Assembly (NCBI RefSeq): GCF_021535135.1
Contig: NZ_CP091036.1
Span: 1,984,001 to 2,048,000 of the forward strand
From: Antarcticibacterium sp. 1MA-6-2
Lineage (GTDB): Bacteria; Bacteroidota; Bacteroidia; Flavobacteriales; Flavobacteriaceae
Direction of reading: 5' to 3'
DNA: 64,000 bases
Shown here: piece after piece, positions 11,534-23,799 of the stretch
Layout of the letters: each line of letters opens with the position of its first letter
How positions within the stretch are numbered: position 1 is the first letter of the stretch
Position numbers and translations under genes: made by a program
Notes under the pieces: generated by a model
The model's input: only the letters and a program-made list of their open reading frames with translations
The model's database searches: none
Told to the model about the DNA's origin: nothing

Positions 11534-13340
11534 TTATTTCACTTCCTGAACCTGAGTTCTTTCTGAAATCCCATTTTCATTAAAAGCTTCAATGCTGAAA
11601 TAGTAAGGAGTATCACGATCCAGGTTCCTCATAAAATGTTCATTTACGTCATAAAGTAACCAGGACTGATATAACTTATCCGGCGCTATGCCCCATCGAA
11701 TATTATAACCCTGGGCTCCCTTCACAGGTTCCCATTTAAAAGAAGCGTCTCTCCTGTCGTCCTGTCTTGTAATATTGAATCCTTTAACCTTTGCAGGTTT
11801 TTTGCCCAGACCTTTTCCAAAAACCCTAATTTCAGACAATGCCAGATTTTTTCCCGGGACTTCCACATTATTGTAGCGTACGTACTTTGCCTTCACAGGA
11901 TCGTTTAGGGTTATGTATGCATTTGGTGCATCTTCAAAACTTTTACTTCTGTCAACAACAGTTTTCCAATTATTCCCATCTTCTGAAACTTGCAGGGTAA
12001 ACTATATGGCGTAAACCTTCAGTCCGGGTGTAGATTCCGGACTCCTCATCGTGAAAATTTAATTGAAATGCATAAATATTTCCGGGAGACAACATTTCGA
12101 TCTGAACCCATTGTTCATCATTATTTGCTTCGGCAACCCAGAATGATTTTGGACTTTCATCAGTTAGCACTTTTGATGTAATTTCACCTTTGCTATTCTT
12201 TTCCAGTGGCATTTCAGTAATATCAAAATCTCCATCGGTAGCAGTACTTTTCCTGATTTGCTTTGCGGAAGAGGAGACGGTTGTCTTCCCTTTATAGGAA
12301 AGCAACATCCAGCCACTATGCTGTCCTGCTTTGGTGGGATGATCAGGGCCAAAGAGTGGATAATCGCCGTAGCTTGTGTTTGTATACATCAAACCTTCAT
12401 CATCAAAATATGTTGGAAACATAGAGAGCTAGCGTTCCCAATGTGAATTGGAAGCCAGGGCCATAGTAGCAAAATGCCAGTATTGTCCATTAGTTTGTTT
12501 CACCGTTATCCCATGTCCTGCACCGTTGGCAAACCCTCCGGGCTTAAAACTATAGGGATTGTTTTTCATATATTTAAAAGGCCCCAACGGAGTTTCCCCA
12601 ATATAAGCAGCATCTGCATAAACATTGAACTGGGTACCCGGCGCCGCATACTGCAAATAATATTTGCCGTCGTGCTTGGTCATAGAGGCACCTTCCATAT
12701 AACCTTCCTTTAAAGTTGGGTGAAAATTATTTTCCCCGAAGCGTTCCCAGCCATGTTCTTCTTCCACCAGATTAAAAAGTTCTTTTTCTACCCCGGTTTC
12801 CAAAAACCGATCATCTTTATTCAGCATTTTTACACGAAGAGGATGAACGTTGGACGAGCCCCAGTACAGGTAAGCTTTTCCATCATCATCGATGAATAAT
12901 TCCGAATCCTGGATGTTGTTAGAAATAGAAGCAGTAGGTGTCCATTCTCCGCTTTTGGGATCATCGGTATAAAGAATACTTCCGTATCCCGCAGGATCTC
13001 CCGCAAAGTATACAAGTGAATCCTTATAGTTAAAGGCTGTAGGGGCATTTGAACCTTCAAAATACCATTGTTTAGGTTTAATAAATTCCCAATTAATAAG
13101 ATCTTTTGAATGCCAGTATCCAAATGATCGGGTAACGAACATATAGTATTCTCCCTTAAATTCAATTACAGCAGGATCTGCCCCGGAACGGTAGGAAATA
13201 TTGTTGCTTGAATTGTATACCATATAGGTATAATCAATATCTAATGGATTTATATAGGTTTCCGGCACTACTTCCTGCGAATGAAGCATTCCATTAAATA
13301 ATAAAACTGCTGATGTAATTATATAACCAAAGCCTTTCAT
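11534..13340 (-). CDS. GH43 family glycosidase with discoidin and FN3 modules
   Basis: About 601 aa, secreted (signal peptide to about residue 21). The N-terminal five-bladed propeller has GADPAVIEFKGEYYMF (the base-type Asp region), DSELFIDDDGKAYLYWG and HPTLKEGYMEGASM (putative acid Glu). It is followed by an F5/8-type galactose-binding region and a fibronectin-III domain at about 520-600. Two interruptions fall where RCCGGY is expected: TAG at 12428-12433 (HWERRLSMFP when repaired) and a frame shift at 12000-12009 (RHRFTLQVSEDG). GH43 enzymes act mostly on arabino- or xylo-configured residues. With GH172 nearby, an arabinose-containing substrate is plausible. Confidence 0.85.
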
Positions 13341-13360
13341 TTTTGTCTAATGTCAGTTCT

Positions 13361-14152
13361 CTATTTTCTATCGCTTTTATTATGGGAAAACAACCAGGGT
13401 AATAGTTCTGGTTCTGCAAAAGCTGTGTCCCAGCTGTTATGGTTATCTTCCGGATATAAAGATAATTTTGCGTTAGCCCCCCGGGAGTTTATTTCCCTCG
13501 CCATTATTTTGGAATACTTGGGTAAAACGACGTCATCTTTTTCTCCGTGAAAGATCCAGATATTAAAATCTTCAGGATACTCTTTTACAATTTCAGGATC
13601 TGCACCTCCGCATATGGCGATAGCAGCGGTAAACATTTCCGGTTTCCTGTAGAGCATTTCATAAGTTCCCATTCCGCCCATGGAAAGTCCGCCAATGTAG
13701 ATCCTATCCTGGTTTATATATTTTTGTTTTGTAATAGAATCCATTAAACCCATAACTAAGCTGAGAGCCTGTGTGGGTTCAGCTGTATTTTTAAAATGAA
13801 ATTGATATGGAACAGAATCCCGCTCTACCTCTACATTTGCCCAATAATCTTCTTTTGGAGCCTGCGGAAAAATTACAATCGCAGGAAACTCATCTCTTTT
13901 CTCCACAAACAATTTCCCCCCGTGTACGAGTTGCGCTTCATTATCGTCTCCCCGTTCCCCGGCACCGTGAAGAAATAATACAACAGGATATTTTTTATCT
14001 TCTGAAAAATTCTTCGGAAACATGATTCTGTAATTCAGCGTGTCATTATTCTGAATAAACTCTGCTTTTTGGTAATCTTGAAGATCCTGAGCGTGTGCTG
14101 AAGCTGCAACTAAAAAGAGAAATAAGGTTAAAAAAGTAAATGTTCTTTTCAT
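13361..14152 (-). CDS. Secreted prolyl-oligopeptidase-type esterase
   Basis: Alpha/beta-hydrolase of about 263 aa with a signal peptide ending SAHAQ. HGAGERGDDN supplies the oxyanion hole. GGLSMGGMGTYEM is the nucleophile elbow (GLSMGG). IFHGEKDDVV and EDNHNSWDTAF carry the likely Asp and His of the triad. The family includes phospholipase/carboxylesterase-like and feruloyl or acetyl-xylan esterases. The ATG at 14152 starts directly at the signal peptide, whereas an upstream ATG would add 12 unneeded residues. It is read with the GH43 gene, 21 bases upstream of it, so it probably de-esterifies the same glycan. Confidence 0.8.
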   Translation of the reverse strand: MKRTFTFLTLFLFLVAASAHAQDLQDYQKAEFIQNNDTLNYRIMFPKNFSEDKKYPVVLFLHGAGERGDDNEAQLVHGGKLFVEKRDEFPAIVIFPQAPKEDYWANVEVERDSVPYQFHFKNTAEPTQALSLVMGLMDSITKQKYINQDRIYIGGLSMGGMGTYEMLYRKPEMFTAAIAICGGADPEIVKEYPEDFNIWIFHGEKDDVVLPKYSKIMAREINSRGANAKLSLYPEDNHNSWDTAFAEPELLPWLFSHNKSDRK

Positions 14153-14199
14153 ATAAAATTTTTTTTGTTGTGAAGACCTCACAATCATTAGTTAAGTTA

Positions 14200-14230
14200 G
14201 ACCTCACAGGTTTTTGAAACCTGCGAGGTC
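14200..14230. repeat. 31-bp palindromic repeat, copy 1
   Basis: Inverted repeat GACCTCACAGGTTT...AAACCTGCGAGGTC between the GH144-like and esterase genes. A near-identical copy lies at 47311-47341 between metH and metF, and a half copy (GACCTCACA) sits at 14175-14183. There is no T-run right after it, so it is a dispersed element rather than a simple terminator. Confidence 0.7.
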
Positions 14231-14240
14231 TAAAATACTA

Positions 14241-15638
14241 TTATTTATTACCTATTTGCCCATATTCTTCAGAAGTAAACCCTAATCTGCCAAGTCCTTC
14301 CTGCACTTCAGGAGCACCCATAAACAGGTTCCAGATCAAGCCTGATCTATAATTTTCTATCATTACTACTATTGGTCCCTGATCTATAGCCAGATATTTT
14401 TTGGCCACCCAATCTTCTCCTTCAAGACTAAAAGCATCATAAAACCCGGCCGGACCCCATAAAAGATCATGTTGATCTTCATAAAAATATCTTATAGCTC
14501 GCAAAGATTCTCCCGGAGTATAAGGAAGAGAGCTTATTGCTGCCGTTGGGGAGACCACTCCACGGTCTTCATCTGGAGAATGAGCTGCATAACCCACACT
14601 CCCGTCCTCATTCTTTGTATAGCTAGCAGTAAGCCCCCAGGAAGCATCGTGATAGGTATCAAAATCTCTCGGATTTTCCTGGGCATAGAGATAATTGATC
14701 TTACTGTGATTCACATTCAAATCCCAATAATTTGCATATTTGTCACTTAGACCTTTTGGATTTAATCCCAGATAAGAATAATGAGCCCAAAAGAGAGGGC
14801 CTCCCATATCTCCCCTGGTGTTGTGTTTCAGAATTAAGGGAATCCCAAATGCTTCAACATCAGTAGTAATACTCCCGCTTCGCGCCCAGCCATCGTGGTA
14901 AGCATCGGGATGAATAGCATGTTCAGGCGAGGAAGCTGCCATTATATAAGTAATAAGACATTCGTTATATCCCTCGATCATAAAGTCCATTTCCCACTCA
15001 TAAATTGGAGACCAGTGCCAGTATATTCCATTTTTGTTGTTTGTGTACCAGTTCCATTCTATACCTTTCCATAATTCGTCATATTTCGCAGCAACTGCTT
15101 TTTCCTGTTCATTCCCGTTCTTAAGGTACTCTCTTACAACTATAAGGCCTTGTGCAAGAAATGAAGTTTCTACAATATCACCTCCATTGTCCTTGTCACT
15201 AAATGCCTGAGTCTCGCCCGTTTCGCCATTTATCCAATGAGGCCATGCTCCGTGGAATCTCGTGGTATTAGCCAAAAAATCGGCTATTTTATTTAATCTT
15301 GCCACAGCAGAATCACGAGGAATAAACTCCCGCTCCATTCCCGCAACTATAGCCATTAATCCAAAACCGGAACCTCCTGTTGTGACAACATGAGCATCAT
15401 TCCTGGGATAATCCCCATCGGGATGAAAACGCTCTCTCGCCATACCTGAATTTGGTTCGGCATAATCCCAAAAATATTTCAGCGTTTGCTTTTGAACAGT
15501 ATCGAGTAAAGCCTCCTGAGATAAGCTATCTGTTTTTTCTACTTCTTCATTAACTGCAAGTTGTTTGTCTTGATTTTCTTTACATCCCAGAACAGTGAGT
15601 AGAGTCAGAATAAAAATATATGCTTTACGATAATTCAT
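14241..15638 (-). CDS. GH144-like (glycoamylase-like domain) lipoprotein A
   Basis: Intact 465-aa lipoprotein (lipobox VLGC at about 16-19) of the glycoamylase-like domain family (PF10091), which includes GH144 endo-beta-1,2-glucanases. The (alpha/alpha)6-barrel motifs are TLKYFWDYAEPNSGMARER, GGSGFGLMAIV, IYWHWSPIYEWEM, GYNECLITYIMAASSP and GGPLFWAHYSYLGL. Its neighbour at 15735-17097 is a clear paralogue with the same motifs in the same order, so the pair arose by tandem duplication. The protein most likely cleaves a beta-glucan at the cell surface before SusCD import, with GH3 acting on the products. Beta-1,2 linkage specificity is inferred from known relatives. Confidence 0.82.
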   Translation of the reverse strand: MNYRKAYIFILTLLTVLGCKENQDKQLAVNEEVEKTDSLSQEALLDTVQKQTLKYFWDYAEPNSGMARERFHPDGDYPRNDAHVVTTGGSGFGLMAIVAGMEREFIPRDSAVARLNKIADFLANTTRFHGAWPHWINGETGETQAFSDKDNGGDIVETSFLAQGLIVVREYLKNGNEQEKAVAAKYDELWKGIEWNWYTNNKNGIYWHWSPIYEWEMDFMIEGYNECLITYIMAASSPEHAIHPDAYHDGWARSGSITTDVEAFGIPLILKHNTRGDMGGPLFWAHYSYLGLNPKGLSDKYANYWDLNVNHSKINYLYAQENPRDFDTYHDASWGLTASYTKNEDGSVGYAAHSPDEDRGVVSPTAAISSLPYTPGESLRAIRYFYEDQHDLLWGPAGFYDAFSLEGEDWVAKKYLAIDQGPIVVMIENYRSGLIWNLFMGAPEVQEGLGRLGFTSEEYGQIGNK

Positions 15639-15734
15639 AATTTGTTTAGTATTAGTGGATTTTTTTACTTGTTATACTTCCAATTTAAAACGCACAGGAT
15701 CAACATTAGAATTATTGACCCCTGCTTTAAATTT

Positions 15735-17097
15735 TTAGTATGAAAATCCCAGTTTATCAAGCCCTGCCTGTACATCTTCGTCCTGCATAAAAAGATCCCA
15801 TAATAGACTAAGTTCTATAATTCTCTATCATTGTTATAATAGGTCCCTGATCAATAGCGAGGTAGCCATTAGCATACCAATTCTGTTCTTCAGAAAAAGC
15901 ATCATAAAATCCATAAGGTCCCCAAAGCCTGCTCCCTTTTTCTTCATAGAAATACCTTAGGGCTTTCATTGATTGCTCCGGAGTGTAAGGAAATGAAGAG
16001 AGGGCAGCGGTAGGTGTAATAACACCTTTGTCATTTGATGGGCTATGAGCCTCGTAACCCTGGTAACTGTCACTGGCAGTAAAACCCCAGGAGTTCTCTC
16101 CATAGCCCTCAAAATTTTGAGGATTATCAATAGCGTATTGGTAATGAATCATACTATGAGCTTTGTTTTGATCCCAGTATCTGGCATATTGGTCAGAAAG
16201 ATTAGTAGGATCCAAACCTATAAAGGAGTAATGAGCAAAAAACAAAGGACCTCCGTAAGGTGGGCCAAGCGGCAAATTAATCCCGTAATGCTGACTGTTA
16301 TTTACAATCCCTCCATTAGATGCCCAGCCTTCGTGGTATACCTCCGGCTCAATAGGATGAGTGGGAGAAGACGCTGCAAGGACATACACTATGAGAGCTT
16401 CATTCCACCCCTGAATTTTTAGATTTATTTGGAATCCATAATTAGGGGACCAGTGCCAGTAAAGCACATTTTGATCCCGGGTGTACCAATCCCATTCCAC
16501 AGCTTCCCATAAGGCTGTAATTCTGTTTACGATTTCATCTTCTTCTGAAAAATATTGACTGGCTATTAACAAACCCTGCATTAAAAGAGCGGTTTCGACC
16601 AGGTCACCCCCGTTATCAAGTTCGCTAAAAGGTCGGGTTTGAACAGTATCATCTTTGTACCAGTGAGAAAAAGCCCCATGATACGTAGGAACACTTTCCA
16701 GAAAGTCCAGCATCTTTTCCATTCTTCCCACGGCTTCTTCACGGCTTATCCAGCCTCTCTCCACAGCCACAGGGAAAGATGCTATTCCAAACCCTGAACC
16801 TCCCATTGTAATAATGTTCCTTCCTTCCCCATTATATGCATCAGCCTGTGAACGCTCACGTGCAAGACCTGAATTTGTTCCCGCAAAATCCCAGAAATAT
16901 TTAAATGTTTGTTGTTGAACAAGGTCCAGTAATTCATCATCACTTAAAGGTTCCTCAGTTCCATTCCCGTTGCCATTACCGTTACCGGGATTGGGGATGT
17001 AAGGTTCCTGGTAACCGGGACCATCATCATTTGAACAGGCAAAAATCAGCATTAAAATTCCTACAACATAAAAGTGTCTAAACATTTCAGCCTTCAT
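15735..17097 (-). CDS. GH144-like (glycoamylase-like domain) lipoprotein B
   Basis: Paralogue of the adjacent gene, about 453 aa, lipobox IFAC, followed by a Gly/Asn-rich linker (repeated GN around residues 37-46). The domain carries TFKYFWDFAGTNSGLARER, MGGSGFGIASF, LYWHWSPNYGFQ and GPLFFAHYSFIGL. The frame stops early at 15807-15813 (ACTTAGT, minus strand) where ACCGGT is expected. Repair extends MIENYRTGLLWDLFM to a natural end at LGFSY, matching the paralogue's C-terminus (YRSGLIWNLFM). The start may be this ATG or the Met four codons later. Two diverged endo-enzymes may divide work between polymer and oligomer. Confidence 0.82.
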
Positions 17098-17223
17098 TAG
17101 ATTAATATTACGGCAGACCGCACAGACCTAATCTTTTTATAAGATTAAATTATTAAAGGTCTTTTTTTAGTAAGTTTTAGGATGTCTTATCCTCCCGTTA
17201 TTTTTCCGGTTTAGATAAAAAAG

Positions 17224-17258
17224 AAAAGATTCCGGCACCTAACCGTAACGGAATCTTT
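17224..17258 (-). terminator. Intrinsic terminator after the LamG lipoprotein gene
   Basis: Stem AAAAGATTCCG / CGGAATCTTTT (11 bp) followed on the minus strand by a T-rich run. It lies just past the stop at 17262 and separates the SusCD-LamG transcript from the downstream enzyme genes. Confidence 0.7.
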
Positions 17259-17261
17259 TTC

Positions 17262-18981
17262 TTATTCGGCTATTGCAGCCTGAATTTCTTCCTGAGAAAG
17301 AACTACGTTATAAAAACGAAGTTCATCAATATAACTTCGGTCTGACAAATGATTCCATTCAGTAAATCTTGGAGCACCGGACATTACCGAAATTAAGTCA
17401 GCTCCTGTCCAATCCACTCCCCCGGTGACTGTTCCAGTATTCTGTAGTACTCCATTTAAATAGATTTTACTTTCAGTTTCAGAAATGGTAAAAGCAACAT
17501 GCACCCATTCACCAGCTGTTACGTTGATAAGCCCCCCATCATTCCAGCTATTTCCCTCTCCGGTACCTACACTGGCCTTTATACGTTGGCTGGCTGCATC
17601 TCCTTCTCTAAATAACTGGAACCCATAGTTCAGATTATTTAAGTTAGGACCATTTGCATTTACAGCACTAACTGTAATTATACCTGCACGGTTAGGATCG
17701 GCATTTACTTTATACCAAAAGGTGGTACTAAATTCATCCTCTAATAAACCAGTTGATGGGAAAGTAAGGTAAGAACCTGTTGCACTAAGCATAAGCATTT
17801 GTACCCTCAACACTCTCGCCTGCAAAGCCGGGAGTTCCCACTACAGTTATTGTTCTGTCCGACACCACATCCTTATAATCTCCATCAAATGGCAGATAAA
17901 GTGATAAAGGTCCTCCATCAGGATTTACCATTTCGTCAATTTCCTCTGCAGTTAAAGCAACATCAAAGAGGCGTAGTTCGTCTATTAAACTGGGATCTGA
18001 ATTATGTCCCCATCCTTCGAAGTTAAGACCTGACCCAATCACTAAGTTATCCACTCCCGTCCAGTCAACCTGAGCGTTGGAGAGTTCCGTTGAACGAACT
18101 GGAACTCCGTCAAAATAAATCACAGTTCCTTCTGAAGTAAATGTAAAGGCGATGTGCATCCAATCTGAATCCGCAGCAGGTATTGTTCCTCCATCGTTCC
18201 AAATATCACCAGATTCGGTTCCAACATTAAGCTTAAAAACTTGTTTTGTAGCATCTCCCGGAGCTGGTTCCCTAAAGAACCTAAATCCCTGGTTGCGATC
18301 GCTGTCATCTGTTGCAGTTAAAATACAAGCTCTATCAGCTGAAGTATTTAAATTATACCAAAACGCGACGGTGAAATCATTTCCTAATTCCGGCAGCGGG
18401 ATAGAAAGATATGCCCCATTTGCTCCTTTATAAGATCTTGCACCTTCATAAGAATTTTCAGAGAATCCAGGAGTACCTGTTTGCTGAGCAGTTGTTAAAG
18501 AAAGCAGGTCCATATACGCTCCTTCAAATCCCATATAGAAGACTTCATTTTCATATTTTGGGGAATAAGGAGGTTCCTTTTTAAAATTAACGGTTTTACT
18601 GGTAACATTGCCATCCATATCTGTTGCAGTCACAGTAACAGTATGTTCTCCAAAGGTTATACCCTCATACATGAATTTTTTGAGTGCAATACGATAGTCA
18701 GTAAATTCAGTATAGGTCGCCACGTTCTCTCCATTCACCTGAACCACAATTTCCTGTAATTCGATGTCGTCTTCCACCTTCAGGTTGATTTCAAGAGATG
18801 AAAGCTCTGTTGCTTCATTAATAACCATGCCTTCAGGAGGGTTACTAATAGTAATTACGGGACTCGCCTCATCCTGTCCCGGATCAACTGAGGTAATAGG
18901 ATCTATACCTTCATATTCACATCCAACAAACAGAAATAAACAGGTCACAAGTCCCAGGTATTTTATATTTAAATTTTTCAT
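17262..18981 (-). CDS. Double LamG-domain lipoprotein (surface glycan-binding candidate)
   Basis: Lipoprotein of about 572 aa (lipobox LFVGC at about 17-21). An Ig-like region (about 40-140) is followed by two tandem LamG/concanavalin-like domains sharing FTVAFWYN / FSTTFWYK and WIHIAFTF / WVHVAFTI blocks. Each ends in LIDELRLFDVALTAEEI or YIDELRFYNVVLSQEEI. The frame break at 17784-17790 replaces GCCGGT; repair reads TNAYAGATGSYLTFP between the two LamG units. Placed immediately after SusD in the same orientation, it is the probable surface glycan-binding protein (SusE/F-like in role) of the locus. Confidence 0.8.
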
Positions 18982-18984
18982 TGA

Positions 18985-20564
18985 TCAATTATTTAATTGT
19001 GACAGTACAGCGTTCATTGGAGTATCTCTATTCACAGGAGTGGCCTCTAAGGGTAATGCATCAACCTGTGCCTGCGGATAAGGCAGGTATTCATCTGCCG
19101 CAGTAAATGTTCTTCCATTATAGCTTAATTCTGAATAATTATTTAGCCGGATCATATCATAATAACGAATTCCCCACTCCAAAGCTAATTCTGCAAATTT
19201 CTCATCGAGAACCTGTTGAGTAGTAACATTGGATATTGGTTGCATATCGCCCCTTTCTCTCACAAGGTTTACAGCTTCATCTGCTGTCATTCCCAAACCG
19301 GAAGCTCCACGTGTTAAGGCTTCAGCATACATTAAAAGTATTTCAGAATACCTTATGACTATCATATTTTTTCCTGCACCGTAATCATTTCTCCCGGTTG
19401 TTAACTGATTGGAAGGTAAATAGTGCTTCCCGCTAGAAAATACCCCTCTGGCAAAGTCATTAATCATATCGCCAGATCTCGTAGTATTTGAAACGAAACC
19501 CGGAATATCAGTAACACCAACTGTTCTTAGGGAATCAATGCCTTTGTCAGTAAATAACACACTGGTTTCAAGCCGTACCGTCTCATCCCTATCTATCATA
19601 AACTTTATAAACTTAAAACTTGGCTCATAGAAGCCCCAGCCACTGGAGGCATTTGCACGAGCAGGTGTCCAGTTTTGAGGTCCAAACGGTGCATATAAAT
19701 GATATACCTGGTCCCCTGTAGGTGTACCAAAATCGGAGAATTGCATCTCAAGTAAACTCTCATCACTTAATTCTCCTGGTTTTTTAAATAGGTCGTAAAA
19801 ATCGGGATAAAGAGAAAATAAACCAGATTCGATTATAGCACCGTAGCATCTGCAACCCCCTGGTAATTTTCCAGTTCCTGTTGCGCTAATGCTTTTATGG
19901 CGTAGGCGGTATATCTTGTAACCCCTCCTTCAATGTCCGTACGTTGATTTGGTCTAAGATCGGGTAGATTAGGAATTGCCATATCCATTTGATCGGAAAT
20001 AAACTGCATTATTTCTTCTTTACTGGAAACTCCTTCCTCAATTTCAGCTTCAGGCTGATTGGAAGTGATAATAAAAACGTCACTCCAAACCCGTGCAAGA
20101 TTGAGATGGAACCAGGCTCGTAAAACCATTAATTCTGCAATATATTGATCAGCTCTGGCAATATCGTCTCCTGTCGCAAATTCCTTATAATTCTCGATTT
20201 GCAGTATCGCCGTATTCATATTTATTATGTCATTGTAATGCACATTCCATAAGGAGTTGTACATCCAATAATCTTTGTTATAGTTATACCTATCTGTATC
20301 TGCAAATGGCTGTTGGTCACCTAAACCTCCTGCATTGACATCATCTCCCCGCACAGCTAAAAGGAGAGGTTCTTCCCATCCACGTGTGGCAAATTCATAA
20401 TATCCTCCAATAAGAGGCGCAATCATTTCTGAGGTGTTAGTGTAATCCAAATCACCTGTATTTAATTGACCTTCCTGAACGTCAAGTTTATCGGAGCACG
20501 CACTCATTGCTACAACACCAAGCAGAACCAGCGAGCGGGTAAAAATTTTATTTATAGCTTTCAT
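18985..20564 (-). CDS. SusD-like nutrient-binding outer-membrane lipoprotein
   Basis: RagB/SusD family, about 526 aa, lipobox AMSAC at about 19-23. Family features include AELMVLRAWFHLNLARVW in the N-terminal TPR-like part, and IRYSEILLMYAEAL and ELALEWGIRYYDMIRL near the C-terminus. It caps the SusC channel and delivers glycan. The break at 19839-19845 replaces ACCGGT; repaired sequence reads ADATGAIIESGLFSLYPDF. It follows susC by 11 bases and precedes the LamG gene by 3, so the three are co-transcribed. Confidence 0.92.
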
Positions 20565-20575
20565 TTTTTATTTTT

Positions 20576-23500
20576 TTAAAATTTTACGTTTATTCCAATT
20601 GTATAAATAGCTGAAACTGGATAGGTTTGTCTATCTACACCATCAGAAACTTCTGGTGTAAATCCATTGTAGCTGAATATGGAAATTGGTCTTTCTGCTG
20701 TTACGTATAACCTGGTAGTAGGTAGATTTTCCTGATCAATCGTGTACCCCAACTGGATATTTTGAATTCTGAAAAAATCACCGTCTTCGACCCAAAAATT
20801 GCTTAGTTTTTGGTTCCAGGCTTTTCTAATTCCAGCAGAAGAGGGATAAATATTGCTGGTCCCTTCCCCATGCCATCTGTTCACGGCAAGATCTGCATCC
20901 ATATTGGTGTCGTTTGTAAAAATTACTTCCCCTCTTCTTCTGTTCAGGATTTTATTCCCAATTTGACCGTAGAAATTCAGTGAAAAGTCAAAATCTTTAT
21001 AATTAGCTCCAATATTACCACCGTAGGTGAATTCAGGTAAAAAAGATCCTAAGACTACTCTGTCCGCATCATTAATTGCCCCGTCATTATTTTGGTCTCT
21101 ATAAATGAGATCTCCGGGAACTAAATTATTCGCTACTGCTATAGGATCGGCAGCAATTTGAGCATCATTTTGATAAACTCCAACTCTTTCATAGCCATAG
21201 AATGCAAATAATGGTCCACCTTCCATTGTTCTTTGTCTAAATTCAGCCGATCCTGAATCTATATAACCACTTTCATCTTCTATTTCAATAGCCTCATTTT
21301 TAAGGGTTGTAAAATTGGCTCCTATAGAGTAATTAAAATCCTCACCAATAGAACTGTTCCAGCTGGCCATTAATTCCAGACCCTGATTTCTAATAATTCC
21401 AGAGTTTCTGTCAACGCTTCTGTTCACAATTGGAATATATACAGGCAAAATAGCATCTTCTGTATTCCTAATGTAATAATCTGCAGTAAAGGAAAGTCGG
21501 TTATTAAGGGCTTCTATATCCACCCCAAAATTTCTTTCCTCTATTACCTCCCAGGTATTATTGGAAAATACACTGGTAGAGGTAATCCCGGGTCTTGGTT
21601 GTTCTCCAATAGCACCCGTTACAACTGTGATCGTATTGGACCCTGCACTTGCCGCCACATTATCATTCCCAAGTCTTCCCCAGCTGGCACGTAATTTCAG
21701 GAAGTCGAAGAATCCAACATTCTGCATAAAGTTTTCTTCAGAAATCACCCAGCCTAAACCAACTGATGGAAAATATCCCCAGGGATCAAGTGTGAATTTT
21801 GAAGAACCATCGGCTCTAAAGGTCCCATATAAAAGATATTTACTTTTAAAGCTATAAGCCGCTCTTCCAAAATATGAAAGTCCATAATATCTCCTACCTA
21901 TCTCACTTACGTTGTTGTTGAAAGATTCATTATCAGCAAAGTCAAGATACCAACTTGATTCAAAACGAATACCTAAGCAATGTCCTGTCCTGTTGCTTCA
22001 AATTCGTTGGCAGCTTCATCCCTAAAAGATGTACCCGCCATTAAAGTAAGATCATGATCTCCAAACCTATCTTTATAAGTAAGGACGTTGTCCCAGTACT
22101 GGTTTGAAAAATTATTACTCTCCCGGTCAATTGAAGATCTTACCTCAACGTTATTCCCGAGGGTGTAGGGAAGATTAACACGACGCTCTTCCAACGAGGA
22201 AAAATCATGACTGTAAGTAGTTTTGAAATCCAGTTTTTCATCTATAATATCATATTGGAAATATAGAGTGGTGAGCAGTTTACGTATCTTCAACCTGTTA
22301 TCGTTATAGGTAAGATCTGTAAAAGGATTTTGTGTACTTCTATACCCTAAAAGTTGAGCATTTGCAAATTGATTAGGTGCTGCTGAAGTATTTGTGGGAT
22401 CCATTACAGGCAATATTGGAACGGCAAAGTATGCTTTAAACCAGGCTGAATTTTCAGGCTCATATTTGGTAGCATTACTGAAGATGGAATTCACTCCCGC
22501 CTTGAATCTGTCAGAAATATCAATATCTACTTTAGATCGAATATTAAATCTCTCATACTCATTTTTCATATCAAGAATCCCTTCCTGTGAAAAATAGTTT
22601 GTTCCAACCGAATAAGTAACATTATCACTACCTCCTGAAATACCAATACTATGGCTCTGCATTAGACCATCCCTTAAAATTTCATCATACCAGTCTGTAT
22701 TTACTGCCGGGATATTAGGATTAATTCTGCTCCTCCCAAACCGCTGCATTGCGTTCATTACAAACTGAATATCAGCTGTGGAACCCGATTCGTAGGCCAT
22801 TGTTGTAAATTGTTCAGCATTAGCCATTTTTACAACATTCTGTGCGCGTTGAATACCCGTATATCCATCATATTCAAACTGTGCCTTTTGATTTCTCCTT
22901 CCCGCTTTAGTTTCAATAATAATTACCCCATTAGCAGCTCTTACACCATATATTGCAGAGGAAGAAGCATCTTTAAGGACGTTTACAGATTTTATGTCCT
23001 TCGTATTAAGGAAATCTATGTTATTATATAGAGCACCATCAACTACATATAATACATTAGTAGCGTTTGTATAGGTACCCACTCCCCTTACACGAACTGT
23101 TGGAGAATCACCGGGGGAATTAGCTGAAACGATTTGCACCCCTGCAACCTTTCCCTGTAAGGACTGCATAACGTTAGAGGTAGGTGTTCTTTCAAGCTCC
23201 TCAGCATTTACAGTTACAATAGAACCTGTAAGATCAGATTTTCGTTGGGTACCGTAACCTACCACCACAACTTCATCCAGTGTTGCAGCGTCTTCCTGTA
23301 GATTAACAATATACTCTACATTATCTCCAATAGTTAACTCCTGAGTTTCGAATCCAAGAAAAGTTACATTGAAGCGGTCACCACTAACAACCCCCTCTAA
23401 AGTGAAATTCCCGTCAAAATCTGTGACAGCAAAAATTTCCTTTCCCACTACTTTTACCGTTGCACCGGGTAAAGGAAGGTCATTAGGATCCAAAACTGTT

Positions 23501-23580
23501 CCCGTAATAGTTTTAGAGTCCTGTGCAAATCCTACACTCGTAACTAAAAATGCCAGGATTAATAGTAATTTAACTTTCAT
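20576..23580 (-). CDS. SusC/RagA TonB-linked outer-membrane transporter
   Basis: About 1,000-aa TonB-dependent transporter. Order: signal peptide ending VGFAQ, CarboxypepD_reg-like domain (TGTVLDPNDLPLPGATV), plug domain opened by DEVVVVGYGTQ with YVVDGALYNN and ASSSAIYGVRAANGVI, then the 22-strand barrel ending in YTIGINVKF. It imports oligosaccharides released at the surface, using energy from TonB-ExbBD. The start at 23580 directly begins the signal peptide; an upstream ATG would add six residues. One frame break at 21971-21978 replaces GCCGGT; repair joins GQDIAGIRFESSWYLDF. It heads the utilisation operon. Confidence 0.93.
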
Positions 23581-23799
23581 ACAACTGAATTTTTTCAAAG
23601 TTTTATGGAAAGATACGCCAGATTAGGTTTCTACCGCAAACGTTATAGTACACAACTCCTACGTCAACCAAAAAATTTCAGCTAAAATATTAGTTTACAA
23701 GTATTTACAACAGCAATGACGTAAGCCAGCAAGGGTAAAAATTTAAGTTGTAGTAGTAATGATGTAGTAATGTAAATCGCTAACTATCAAATATTGCTA